From a virus: DNA of 64,000 nt. Position 1 is the stretch's first letter. Each line of letters starts with the position of its first letter. A program made the translations under genes and the position numbers. Positions 40,944-48,772 of this stretch are shown one piece after another. The notes below the pieces were generated by a model. It did no database searches. It was not told where the DNA came from and saw only the letters and a list, made by a program, of their open reading frames with translations. The stretch covers positions 1 to 64,000 of IMG/VR virus record IMGVR_UViG_3300031629_000002; one strand, given 5' to 3'.

Positions 40944-41080
40944 TTACCGATGACCCAACCTGCCCGATATGCGACATGCCAGTGCGTATGCACACAGCGA
41001 CCTTCGCTAAGGTTTGTTTGCATGAGATATGCCAGCAATATATGTTCACCGCAAAAAACACAAGGAGGCAATCCCAATGA
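40940..41080 (+). CDS. Very small Cys protein
   Basis: 46 residues: MITDDPTCPICDMPVRMHTA, then KVCLHEICQQY and a basic end. CPIC and C-x4-C are consistent with one zinc site. The start overlaps the preceding stop and shares its ggaggaatcagc leader. The stop overlaps the next start. Confidence 0.68.
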   Translation: MITDDPTCPICDMPVRMHTATFAKVCLHEICQQYMFTAKNTRRQSQ

Positions 41081-41154
41081 TTTACTGTCTCAACCGAAAC
41101 CCGAGATCCATTGTCACATGGTATTGTGGATGTGGGGAGTGTGATTCTCAATGA
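41077..41154 (+). CDS. 25-residue Cys micro-protein
   Basis: Starts at ATG 41077 in an ATGA overlap after caaggaggcaatccc. MIYCLNRNPRSIVTWYCGCG is followed by ECDSQ. Four Cys in 25 residues and exact 4-base overlaps at both ends argue that it is translated. Confidence 0.55.
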   Translation: MIYCLNRNPRSIVTWYCGCGECDSQ

Positions 41155-41336
41155 GTGATTCAGCACGAACAATGGTGGGCAGTGTGTGGTTGGAGCAATT
41201 GCTTGAGGAAAACACACGCCTCAAGGCTGGTATTGCCAAATACATTGACACCATTGAAAAGGGCGGTTGCGATACCGAACCTGTTGAATGTATTGTTGAA
41301 GAACTGGAACTATTGTTGAAGGAGGAATCACAATGA
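41151..41336 (+). CDS. Small coiled-coil protein
   Basis: 61 residues: MSDSARTMVGSVWLEQLLEE followed by NTRLKAGIAKYID and an acidic Leu-rich helix (VEELELLLKEESQ). Heptad-like Leu spacing suggests dimerisation. Role unknown. Confidence 0.7.
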   Translation: MSDSARTMVGSVWLEQLLEENTRLKAGIAKYIDTIEKGGCDTEPVECIVEELELLLKEESQ

Positions 41337-41575
41337 AACAACCCGATGATTATTACCGCATGAAATACGCCCTACTACCGATCGATGTGCAGAAGTTCAA
41401 GGAACCTGTTGAGGGTGACATATGTCGCTTCTGTGGCGAAGGAATCGCCCAGCACACCATCGGGTCACTTCAGATCTGTCTTGCAGGATTTAGTGGCTAC
41501 AATGTGGATAATGTGACACATCACTCGTCGAAATGTGGTCGTCACTGGCAAACCAAATTGGAGGAATGCCAATGA
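41333..41575 (+). CDS. Small zinc-type protein
   Basis: 80 residues behind aaggaggaatcaca. CRFCGEG near residue 31, then QICLAG and KCGRHW give the four ligands of a possible zinc ribbon. Its stop overlaps the next start. Confidence 0.72.
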   Translation: MKQPDDYYRMKYALLPIDVQKFKEPVEGDICRFCGEGIAQHTIGSLQICLAGFSGYNVDNVTHHSSKCGRHWQTKLEECQ

Positions 41576-41946
41576 CTCATGCACCTACCTATGAGGAAAC
41601 ATCAACGGTCGTTGGTGACGAACTGTGGGACATGGTTGATTCTCTTACCAAAGCATGGCGTGTGTCATGCGGCGACAAAGAGGGTCAAGATCTGTTGCAC
41701 TACTTAGCCGGTCATACAGGCCGTCATGCTATCAACGAACTGATACTTGGCTTGCCAACCTTTGGCTGTGATGAACACTGTCTTGATAAAGGACATGCTA
41801 AACAAAAACTCATCGCAAGCATAATCATCAACACCACTGTAAATGGTGCCGACGACATGGAGGATCTTGTCTATGCTCTTGCCAGTGACTTGGCACGAAT
41901 GACGAAGACGCTTGAGTCTATCAAGAAACTGGCAGGTGATGAATGA
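41572..41946 (+). CDS. Unrecognised helical protein
   Basis: ATG 41572 follows ttggaggaatgcca and overlaps the upstream stop. 124 residues, mostly helical, with CGDKEGQDLLHYLAGHTGRHA and FGCDEHCLDKGHAKQ in the middle. The His/Cys could bind a metal. No family recognised. Confidence 0.72.
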   Translation: MTHAPTYEETSTVVGDELWDMVDSLTKAWRVSCGDKEGQDLLHYLAGHTGRHAINELILGLPTFGCDEHCLDKGHAKQKLIASIIINTTVNGADDMEDLVYALASDLARMTKTLESIKKLAGDE

Positions 41947-42161
41947 TGCCGGACGAAAGTGCCTACATCAAATCGGAAATGCTTATGGAGATTAGGATGC
42001 ACCAATCGACCCTCAAGGAGATCGAAAGGCTTACCGAATCAATAGAAGCAAACACTCGCTTTGTCTTGGAATTAACCAAACGCCTTGAGCAACGGGCGGC
42101 TACAATAGAGGACTTACAAAAGCGGTTGGCTGACATTTCCACAGTGGAGGAATCACAATGA
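41943..42161 (+). CDS. Small coiled-coil protein
   Basis: 72 residues with a continuous helix (STLKEIERLTESIEANTRFV then LELTKRLEQRAATIEDLQKR). Heptad repeats suggest a coiled coil. It is coupled on both sides by 4-bp overlaps. Confidence 0.72.
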   Translation: MMPDESAYIKSEMLMEIRMHQSTLKEIERLTESIEANTRFVLELTKRLEQRAATIEDLQKRLADISTVEESQ

Positions 42162-42454
42162 GTAATTCGTCACATAACATTGAGACTTTTGATAAAGAAC
42201 TCTCATACGAAGTTCGGATCGGGGTGGATGGGCTTGTGTCCACTGGCATGGATGCAGTGAACGCCATTCTTCAAGAAAGAGGAATCACATTCGACACAGG
42301 AGTAGCCATCAACGATGGCAAACCCATCATGCGTTCGTGGTTCTTGGATTGGTCTTTGGCTGGTGCTACACCACAAACTGTGATGAGTCTTTTGAAGGAG
42401 AACGATGTTCCCTTTGAAGTTCTAATTGACATAGAGAAGGAGGAAGACGAATGA
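42158..42454 (+). CDS. Unrecognised small protein
   Basis: 98 residues behind gtggaggaatcaca. It contains two similar halves: MDAVNAILQERGITFDTGVA and TVMSLLKENDVPFEVLIDIE (helix, turn, short strand). An internal duplication is possible. Acidic C terminus. Function unknown. Confidence 0.7.
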   Translation: MSNSSHNIETFDKELSYEVRIGVDGLVSTGMDAVNAILQERGITFDTGVAINDGKPIMRSWFLDWSLAGATPQTVMSLLKENDVPFEVLIDIEKEEDE

Positions 42455-42723
42455 CTGGATTTGTTGAAGCACGGTATGAGGAATTACCTTTGGTGAAGCA
42501 TCGCATGGTTCGACGCATGTGGAACGCTGTCAAGCAATCCACTGGCACACCACCTACCTTGATCCACTACCGACCACCTCAAAAGTATCACGATGGTGTA
42601 TGGGAACCTCGTTCGTCTTGGGTCATACACCACGAAACGGGGACATTCACATTCAGTGGACAGAAACCGGCGGATATTACAGAAGGTATTCGCCAAGAGG
42701 GATTGATACAACAGGAGGCTTGA
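42451..42723 (+). CDS. Unrecognised small protein
   Basis: 90 residues beginning MTGFVEARYEELPLVKHRMV, with several aromatic residues (YRPPQKYHDGVWEPRSSW) and a beta-rich look (TGTFTFSGQ). No motif found. Coupled to the gene before it. Confidence 0.68.
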   Translation: MTGFVEARYEELPLVKHRMVRRMWNAVKQSTGTPPTLIHYRPPQKYHDGVWEPRSSWVIHHETGTFTFSGQKPADITEGIRQEGLIQQEA

Positions 42724-42727
42724 AAGA

Positions 42728-42943
42728 ATGACTAATTGCTTATGGAATTGTAAAGAATGCAATAAGAAAGTTAAGAATAAGGAACGAGCCTTTCATTCGT
42801 TTTGGAACTACGACCTATGTTTAGATTGCCATAAAGTGGTGGACTACGACGACTACTACCGAGAATATAATTTAGAAACCAAAGAATACACCAATGTTTA
42901 TTGTTTGAAAGACGGTGGATTTAGGAGGGATGTAAATGGGTAG
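42728..42943 (+). CDS. Small zinc-ribbon protein
   Basis: 71 residues: MTNCLWNCKECNKKVKNKER, then CLDCHKVVDYDDYYREYNL. Two CxxC pairs about 22 residues apart form a treble-clef-like zinc site. The next start overlaps its last codons. Confidence 0.75.
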   Translation: MTNCLWNCKECNKKVKNKERAFHSFWNYDLCLDCHKVVDYDDYYREYNLETKEYTNVYCLKDGGFRRDVNG

Positions 42944-43139
42944 ATATGGCGGATTTGAATGCGGTAAATGTGGTGGTAGTCACCGAGGAATATGCCCTTC
43001 GTATGCTGATGCAACGGAGATCACAATCGACGAGGAACGACGCCGTGGGAGTGTGTGTCGCTGTGGCGACCCCAAGTGCCCTCACCGTGCATCGTGCTAC
43101 TCATTCGTGGCAAAGCAGGAGAAAGACGAAGAGGAATGA
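42936..43139 (+). CDS. Small zinc-knuckle-like protein
   Basis: 67 residues behind aggaggg. CGKCGGSHRGIC then CRCGDPKCPHRASC supply two Cys/His clusters, one like a zinc knuckle (C-x2-C-x4-H-x3-C). Nucleic-acid binding is plausible. Last gene before a new promoter. Confidence 0.75.
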   Translation: MGRYGGFECGKCGGSHRGICPSYADATEITIDEERRRGSVCRCGDPKCPHRASCYSFVAKQEKDEEE

Positions 43140-43154
43140 CTAATCCTACCGTTG

Positions 43155-43162
43155 ATTAAATA
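43155..43162 (+). promoter_or_regulatory. TATA promoter for a leaderless gene
   Basis: attaaata lies about 27 bp before the ATG at 43186. No ribosome binding site is visible before that ATG, so the message is probably leaderless. Confidence 0.6.
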
Positions 43163-43185
43163 CCCCGAACCCAATGGCATAGAAC

Positions 43186-43782
43186 ATGGCGACCAAATCC
43201 AGCAAGAAGCGAAAGACCCGTGTGATGTGCGACATGCCGCAGATCCATAGACTTATTGATGAAGCAGTAGCAGACGGTGTGAAGGATGTGGTGAACCATG
43301 TGTTGAACCTATACAAGCACGCTCGCTATCAGCAAAAACCAACACCCGCTTCTCTCCGACAATGTGTCCGTCGAGAATGCAAGAAAAGAACACTTAGAAA
43401 GAATACGACCGTAAAGGAACCGCACATCGACTACCTCGCTCCGAAAATGAGGACGAGAAGCGGCAAAGGAAATGCGTCATATTATTACGAGGATCACGAC
43501 CCGAAGGAAGTCACAAGGGATGTGACAAACCACTGGGGCAAGCCTCACAATTGGCAGAAGACGGTGAAACCTGATCCAACAGTGTCTCTCAAGCAAATCG
43601 AACGCCTCACAAAAACCATCACTGACAAATTAGAACGGTCAGTGCTTCGCCTCAAGGCTTTGAATGAGGAAGAGGGTAAATTGCTACTTCTAATCGGGGT
43701 GTTGCGGGGACGAAGTGAAGTTCTTGAAGCATTCAATAACGATCCGCAAACGCTCAAGATTCTGTCTTGGCTCAACGAGTGA
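43186..43782 (+). CDS. Basic helical protein, possible DNA-binding
   Basis: 198 residues from a leaderless-type start. The N terminus is very basic (MATKSSKKRKTRVMCDMPQI), followed by helices with Arg/Lys (LRQCVRRECKKRTLRKN). The C-terminal half is a long amphipathic helix (LERSVLRLKALNEEEGKLLL). DNA or RNA binding is likely. No family recognised. Confidence 0.72.
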   Translation: MATKSSKKRKTRVMCDMPQIHRLIDEAVADGVKDVVNHVLNLYKHARYQQKPTPASLRQCVRRECKKRTLRKNTTVKEPHIDYLAPKMRTRSGKGNASYYYEDHDPKEVTRDVTNHWGKPHNWQKTVKPDPTVSLKQIERLTKTITDKLERSVLRLKALNEEEGKLLLLIGVLRGRSEVLEAFNNDPQTLKILSWLNE

Positions 43783-44144
43783 GTGGATGCTTCGTGTCAA
43801 AACGCTCAAGGGAAATCCTCTCAAAATATGAGAGTTCATACATGTCCGAGGAAAGGATATACCGACGAAAGGCTGGCGACTGGAAAGCCGTCATACTGGA
43901 ACTCCATGCGGATCGAGGAATGCTTCTTGGTTCGTCGCAATACGGGGAGATGACTGGTGTTGAACGGGTCAAGTCGTTGGTCGCAATAGACCAACCTATC
44001 TACGACGCTCACACTCGCATAGCGGAGATAGAGGATTTGAGGGATAGAGCGATCCCCATTCCCACTGGTTACAAATACCGTGTCAAAAGCATAAGGAATA
44101 AAATACACGCACTTGACGACGAAGCACTGGGGGTATTGGAATGA
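43779..44144 (+). CDS. Unrecognised helical protein with GTG start
   Basis: GTG 43779 overlaps the previous stop as GTGA, the same arrangement as the ATGA junctions nearby. A later ATG (43842) is the alternative. About 121 residues, charged and helical (YRRKAGDWKAVILELHADRG). Function unknown. Confidence 0.65.
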   Translation: MSGCFVSKRSREILSKYESSYMSEERIYRRKAGDWKAVILELHADRGMLLGSSQYGEMTGVERVKSLVAIDQPIYDAHTRIAEIEDLRDRAIPIPTGYKYRVKSIRNKIHALDDEALGVLE

Positions 44145-44416
44145 TAGCATGGGAAGATCCAACGGACAGGAAGAAGGAGTTCGTTATGTCTATCACCGAC
44201 GCTGACCGTGCAGGATGGCACGAAGCACTGATACACTTTCCATATGGAGAGCCTCACTTCAAGCGTGTTCAAGGAATCCTCGAAGAACTTGGATATTATC
44301 GTCCCCGCAATAGGTGGGAGTGGGATAAACAAGAGGTAACATACATGCGAAGTGTGGATGATTATTACCTCACCAAACTACGCTACAAAGAACCCGAAGG
44401 AGAGGAAGAGGAATGA
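44141..44416 (+). CDS. Unrecognised small protein
   Basis: 91 residues, rich in Trp, Tyr and acidic residues (IAWEDPTDRKKEF and GYYRPRNRWEWDKQEVTYM), with an acidic end (EPEGEEEE). No motif found. ATGA overlap on both sides. Confidence 0.7.
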   Translation: MIAWEDPTDRKKEFVMSITDADRAGWHEALIHFPYGEPHFKRVQGILEELGYYRPRNRWEWDKQEVTYMRSVDDYYLTKLRYKEPEGEEEE

Positions 44417-44586
44417 GTATAACAGAACTTAACTGCCCCGATTGCGAAGGGCCAATGCACACATGGACTGACGGCGATCACCCCGACGAAGGGATGATAC
44501 CAAGGGCCAAGTGCAAAGCATGTGGTCGCTGGATATTCACTGATTATTTTAGGACACGCTTTAACACGAAGGAGGAAGCAGTATGA
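44413..44586 (+). CDS. Small zinc-ribbon protein
   Basis: 57 residues: MSITELNCPDCEGPMHTWTD, then KCKACGRWIFTDYF. CPDC and CKAC 23 residues apart form a zinc ribbon. Starts and ends in 4-bp overlaps; the next ribosome binding site (aaggaggaagc) lies in its 3' end. Confidence 0.72.
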   Translation: MSITELNCPDCEGPMHTWTDGDHPDEGMIPRAKCKACGRWIFTDYFRTRFNTKEEAV

Positions 44587-45233
44587 GTGAGGAATTAGAT
44601 CTTGGCCCGTTACCAATGCCAAGCGAAGAGGATGCAACATGGGCTTGGCGGCTATGGAACTCACTACAAATTGGTGGTGAAACACTGGGTGTAGAAGGTG
44701 GGATATGGGATATGCCTAATGTCGGTCGCTATCGTCGGACAGGACAGACCGAACTGACACTTACGGAGATTCATGCCGACATGATGCCTGATCGATTAGG
44801 TATTTCTGTATGGCATAAACATGACTGGATCCGTGTGCTTGCAGACACCATTGGGTGGCATGTGGTAGGCGACCAAGTGGAGAAGGCTGATTCGGATTCA
44901 CTCGCAATCGAAGAGAATGAACCTCGTATGGAACATATCGGTAAGGTGTGGGCATGTCCATGTGGCATGGTCTATACATTACTGGGTGCTGGAACTACTG
45001 AACCCCGACTCAAGGTGGGTGAAAACGGTGACTGTATCAATACAACATGTGACATAACCATCCCTCACCCACACGCTGGTGTGTTGAATGTGGTGAACGA
45101 CACAGCCGTCATCGCAAAAATGGAGGCTCAAGAACTTCTAAGTATAGCACGGGATGAGGATGAATACCCGGCTCCACCTATGGATGCTCACTTTGTTGAG
45201 AGCGATATTCCCCCGATTAGCGAAGAAGAATAA
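44583..45233 (+). CDS. Unrecognised protein with CxC motif
   Basis: 216 residues. It has Trp-rich N-terminal helices (ATWAWRLWNSLQIGG), a segment near residues 70-100 with HKHDWIRVLADTIGWHVV, and a Cys group (WACPCGMVY, then CINTTC). The tail is acidic. No family recognised. It ends the small-gene run; a promoter follows. Confidence 0.72.
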   Translation: MSEELDLGPLPMPSEEDATWAWRLWNSLQIGGETLGVEGGIWDMPNVGRYRRTGQTELTLTEIHADMMPDRLGISVWHKHDWIRVLADTIGWHVVGDQVEKADSDSLAIEENEPRMEHIGKVWACPCGMVYTLLGAGTTEPRLKVGENGDCINTTCDITIPHPHAGVLNVVNDTAVIAKMEAQELLSIARDEDEYPAPPMDAHFVESDIPPISEEE

Positions 45234-45239
45234 TCGAGG

Positions 45240-45250
45240 GGTTTAAGTAG
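45240..45250 (+). promoter_or_regulatory. TATA promoter for a leaderless gene
   Basis: gtttaagtagg is centred about 26 bp before ATG 45272, with gagg before it as a possible BRE. A ribosome binding site is not visible. Confidence 0.6.
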
Positions 45251-45271
45251 GCTACCCCCTGTGGATATGCT

Positions 45272-45622
45272 ATGGGCAACCAAAACAGACAAGGCTGGAA
45301 TGAATTGAGCAACGCACTATCCTTCGGTGGCACTACTCATCATAAGAAAACAACAGCCATCGAAACCACTCAAGAAGAGAGAGAGGCTATGTGGCGCAAT
45401 ATGAACAGTGCTGAAATCAAAGAAGTGCTTCACTATGACACAGAAAAAAACAAAGAACGCTTCCATGAATTGCGTGTGGCTTTTTACAGGACACCCAGTA
45501 AGACTGGGCGATTAGTGATGAATGATGGGATTGGTTGTGAAAATTATTACGCATTGAACGGCAACCAGTCATGGCAAGAGGCCATGATTGTTCTACAAAA
45601 CGAAAAGGGGGCTTCTCAATGA
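45272..45622 (+). CDS. Unrecognised small protein
   Basis: 116 residues from a leaderless-type start. Helical and charged (TTQEEREAMWRNMNSAEIKE), then FYRTPSKTGRLVMNDGIG. No motif found. It leads a new coupled group. Confidence 0.7.
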   Translation: MGNQNRQGWNELSNALSFGGTTHHKKTTAIETTQEEREAMWRNMNSAEIKEVLHYDTEKNKERFHELRVAFYRTPSKTGRLVMNDGIGCENYYALNGNQSWQEAMIVLQNEKGASQ

Positions 45623-46380
45623 GTAAGAAACGCTTCACAGCATTCGTTGAAGCACTATCCGACGAACAGATCGATGACCTCGCTGGGGTCGGTGCATCAG
45701 TTCGTGATTTTGGCACAGCACTTGAGTCGGAGTTCTTGGCTCGTCGTGGCAAACTACTGACCGCCGAACAACGCAAGGAGAATGACGGCAAGCCGAACGC
45801 TGTCGCCAGTCCTACAATAGACATAGAAGTCCCCAATGTTATGTGCATCATGCTCCAAACATGTGATGAGAACACCAAGACAAGGGGTCACGGCTACGCC
45901 AATGATGTTGGGCTATCCGACAAGGTGAAGACTGGTAATGTCCCACCTACGCTCGTTGCTGAAATCCTACTTGACAAACTCATTGGTATGCTCAACGGCA
46001 AGGTTGCCGACAAAGCACTGACCGAGGTTAAGAATGCCCTCAAGGACGGTATGACTGTCACTGATGGTAAGTTCACATTCGATAAGAAGGCGGCACCACC
46101 GTTGAAGCACGCTGTTGAGGTTGCTGAATGGATGGCCGAACTCAAGACATCATTCGTTGGCTCTACCAACGGTGCTACCCACACCAGCATGGAGGTCATA
46201 CCAATACCTCTAGATCCACATTCCACACCACTGATGATGAACGCCGACATAACAGGAGTCCTCCCGTCGCCTGTTGGTTCACCACCAACCCCCAACCAAG
46301 ATGTGGAACTTGTAAGTCCCGATGTTGTCGCATCGGGCAACTCTACTTTCATTGACTCCTTTGACGAGGTGGTTGTATGA
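45619..46380 (+). CDS. Unrecognised protein with helical N terminus and disordered tail
   Basis: ATG 45619 overlaps the upstream stop and gives 253 residues beginning MSKKRFTAFVEALSDEQIDD. Residues 90-180 look helical and ordered (LVAEILLDKLIGMLNGKVAD). The last 70 residues are Pro/Ser/Asp-rich and end in an acidic hydrophobic tip (STFIDSFDEVVV). The tip resembles C-terminal partner-binding tails. Function unknown. Confidence 0.72.
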   Translation: MSKKRFTAFVEALSDEQIDDLAGVGASVRDFGTALESEFLARRGKLLTAEQRKENDGKPNAVASPTIDIEVPNVMCIMLQTCDENTKTRGHGYANDVGLSDKVKTGNVPPTLVAEILLDKLIGMLNGKVADKALTEVKNALKDGMTVTDGKFTFDKKAAPPLKHAVEVAEWMAELKTSFVGSTNGATHTSMEVIPIPLDPHSTPLMMNADITGVLPSPVGSPPTPNQDVELVSPDVVASGNSTFIDSFDEVVV

Positions 46381-46748
46381 GTGGTTCGTCGCCAAACATG
46401 GAACCTTTCTTGATTGAGAAGGTCGAACACCTATCCAACATGGTGACAAAACTAATCGATCAAGTCGAGGAACATGATGCTGAAATCATTCGCATGGCTG
46501 AACAATTAGAAAACCAAAGCCATATACTCCAAAAACTCGGTGTTCTAAAGGATAAGTGGGAAGAACAATTTTCCACTCTTGAAGAGGCCATTGAGGAACA
46601 CAAAAGGGAGAACCCCAATGACCGTTTATACGAGATAGCAAAGGCCATAGAGGAACTTCAAGACATATTCCGCAACAATGGCATCATCACTATACAAGAC
46701 AAGATCGTGAAGGATGTTATATTTAATTCCGGCATAGGAGCAGTGTAA
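46377..46748 (+). CDS. Coiled-coil protein
   Basis: 123 residues, almost entirely one heptad-rich helix (LIDQVEEHDAEIIRMAEQLE, then LEEAIEEHKRE). It probably forms a dimer or trimer and may hold together the products of this group. Confidence 0.75.
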   Translation: MSGSSPNMEPFLIEKVEHLSNMVTKLIDQVEEHDAEIIRMAEQLENQSHILQKLGVLKDKWEEQFSTLEEAIEEHKRENPNDRLYEIAKAIEELQDIFRNNGIITIQDKIVKDVIFNSGIGAV

Positions 46749-46751
46749 TAG

Positions 46752-47069
46752 ATGTCCGATAATCGCTACAACCAAAAGGAACACGCTGTAATACAGACCA
46801 CATTCACCATAGGTGAAGAAGTCCGTATTTTGACACAGGATGCCCAAGACACACGGATCATGAACATCCGTGTCTTTAGAGTGGCTCCATCACGCAACGG
46901 TCATGTTGGCTTCACCAAGAAGGGGTTCTACTTGACCGAGAGCGAAGCACTGGAACTGCGAGACAAACTCAATGAACTACTCCATGAGGATAACATCTCA
47001 ACCCTATTCGACAAGGTGGACACCAAAATGACACCTGTGCCGGAGACTCTTAAGCGAGGTGGTGTATGA
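46752..47069 (+). CDS. PC4-like ssDNA-binding or transcription coactivator-like protein
   Basis: 105 residues. The core MNIRVFRVAPSRNGHVGFTK followed by KGFYLTESEALELRDKLNEL has the PC4/Whirly-like pattern: 'IRvf' strand, 'TKKGf-L' strand, then one long helix. Such proteins bind single-stranded or melted DNA and affect transcription or repair. The match rests on this pattern only. It lies in the group that leads to ParB-like and ligase-like genes. Confidence 0.55.
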   Translation: MSDNRYNQKEHAVIQTTFTIGEEVRILTQDAQDTRIMNIRVFRVAPSRNGHVGFTKKGFYLTESEALELRDKLNELLHEDNISTLFDKVDTKMTPVPETLKRGGV

Positions 47070-47746
47070 TGACTAAACTGAAAGCATACACACCGGAATG
47101 GTTCTCCGTCAAAGAGCAAGAACTCCAAGTCCTTTGTGACGAACTATCCGAGAGAGGATGGCATCCAGCATACTTTGTTTCCGACGATCCTACTCAAGAG
47201 GTCATGGCTAATACCTTGGTTCTTTGGCGAACTGTCGTCGGCAAGGTGAGCCGTGCCCCGAAACCACTGATGGTAGATTGCCTCTACATTTGTGCTAAAC
47301 TGTCGGGCAACCGTGTTGGTATCAAGGCGGTAAAACGAGCAACAAAGTTCCTGTATGGAAAATCAGTAGAGGTATTGCCTCTCGACCGACGACGGGATCT
47401 GCGCCGTTGGGTTTGGACATACAAGGCAGAAATCCTCGCTCTCTACCCCGATAAGCGGGCGTGGGATGACTTCGTAAGCGCATGGCGTGACAACACAGTC
47501 GAGCCAGCGTATTTTGACGAGGAACCACCAATGTGCCTGTCGTGTGGGCGTGATGACTTGGAATTAACCACAGTCGTTAATCACCAACGACAGCACAAGG
47601 GGGTTGCCCATTGGGTTAAGCCCGGCACTCCCTTGAGATGGATTCCACAGAACCGATTGCTTGAAGCAACGGTGTGCCCGAACTGTCTCTCGTTTTACAA
47701 CAAATCTATCAAGAATAAGGAACTAATAACAACAAAGGAGGAATAA
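47066..47746 (+). CDS. Unrecognised zinc-type protein
   Basis: 226 residues. The N-terminal two thirds are helical and rich in Arg and Trp (LDRRRDLRRWVWTYKAEILA). The C-terminal part has CLSCGRDDL and CPNCLSFYN about 47 residues apart, with HQRQHKGVAH between them. An HNH-like or structural zinc domain is possible. The binding site aaaggaggaataaat for the next gene overlaps its end. Confidence 0.72.
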   Translation: MMTKLKAYTPEWFSVKEQELQVLCDELSERGWHPAYFVSDDPTQEVMANTLVLWRTVVGKVSRAPKPLMVDCLYICAKLSGNRVGIKAVKRATKFLYGKSVEVLPLDRRRDLRRWVWTYKAEILALYPDKRAWDDFVSAWRDNTVEPAYFDEEPPMCLSCGRDDLELTTVVNHQRQHKGVAHWVKPGTPLRWIPQNRLLEATVCPNCLSFYNKSIKNKELITTKEE

Positions 47747-47748
47747 AT

Positions 47749-48504
47749 ATGCAAACAAAAACATGGAATATAATAGAAATAGGCCCGCATGATGAAAATA
47801 TACGATTTATAGGGGGGAACAGAAGCGTCGATCCAAAAATCGTTAAAAAACTGAAAGCCAGCATGACTGAACACGGTGTTTTGTCAGCCATTACAGTGAT
47901 GAAGAAGCGTAAGAACTTTCACATCGTGGACGGTCAGCACCGCTACACCGCCGCTAAAGAACTGGAATACAGTATGCCAGCAATTGTCATCTCAAATGGT
48001 GATGTTGAGGCAATCAAAGACATGAACACTATTCAAAAGTCGTGGTCGCTGACGAACTTTGCTGACTTCTACGCTGAAATGTCGCCGGAAGAATCGACAC
48101 AGGAAGCCTATGTTGAATTGAAGGAAACCCAAGAAACAACCACTTTGAATTACAGTGCTTTGCTCCACATACATGGTAGCACCATTGGCCGTTTCAAGAA
48201 GGGGCTATTTGTGATAAAGGACAGGGAGTTCGCTGATAAGGTAATTAGCCATATCCAAGACATACTACCCTATGTTCCCTTTGCAGATCTCGCTCGATTC
48301 ATTGACGCCTATGCTCGCATGGTAAAACATGAGTCATACAACCATGAACACATGTTGCATAAATTAGAAGTCTATACTGGTCTTGAAAACCCACCGATTG
48401 ACATTGATAAGAAAGCCAACCCAGCAGGATATGGCCGACTCATGCAAGGTATTTTCAATTACAAAACAAGGGTAAATGATTTGGTAATGTTCGCAAACTG
48501 GTGA
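47749..48504 (+). CDS. ParB/Srx-domain protein
   Basis: 251 residues. The first 90 hold a ParB/Srx N-terminal domain: RSVDPKIVKKLKASMTEHGV (motif before the helix), LSAITVMKKRKNFHIVDGQH and RYTAAKELEYS. G-Q-H-R is the hallmark catalytic or nucleotide-binding box. In phages this domain occurs in partition, nuclease and modification proteins, and ParB boxes bind CTP. The remaining 160 residues are helical. It may be a regulator or DNA-organising protein of replication. Confidence 0.82.
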   Translation: MQTKTWNIIEIGPHDENIRFIGGNRSVDPKIVKKLKASMTEHGVLSAITVMKKRKNFHIVDGQHRYTAAKELEYSMPAIVISNGDVEAIKDMNTIQKSWSLTNFADFYAEMSPEESTQEAYVELKETQETTTLNYSALLHIHGSTIGRFKKGLFVIKDREFADKVISHIQDILPYVPFADLARFIDAYARMVKHESYNHEHMLHKLEVYTGLENPPIDIDKKANPAGYGRLMQGIFNYKTRVNDLVMFANW

Positions 48505-48508
48505 TTCT

Positions 48509-48772
48509 ATGCAAGGATATACAATAGGCGACCGATGGGTGAACAACCACACTGGTGATGTAGCACGAATGACTGGGTGTGAGACTGTTATTATCAAAAG
48601 TAATGACGAATGCAAAGGCACCGGAGTTCATGTCTATACCTTGACCTATGAAGACGACTCGATCTACATGAGAAACGCACTGACTCATCAATTCAGCCAT
48701 GTAGTCCGAATGGATGAGGAATGTATCAAATTGCACTTCACCTGCCTTGAGACAAACGACGAAGAGGAATGA
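48509..48772 (+). CDS. Unrecognised small beta-rich protein
   Basis: 87 residues beginning MQGYTIGDRWVNNHTGDVAR. Alternating hydrophobic residues (GVHVYTLTYEDDSIYMRNAL) suggest an SH3-like or other small beta fold. Its end overlaps the next start (ATGA). Confidence 0.7.
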   Translation: MQGYTIGDRWVNNHTGDVARMTGCETVIIKSNDECKGTGVHVYTLTYEDDSIYMRNALTHQFSHVVRMDEECIKLHFTCLETNDEEE

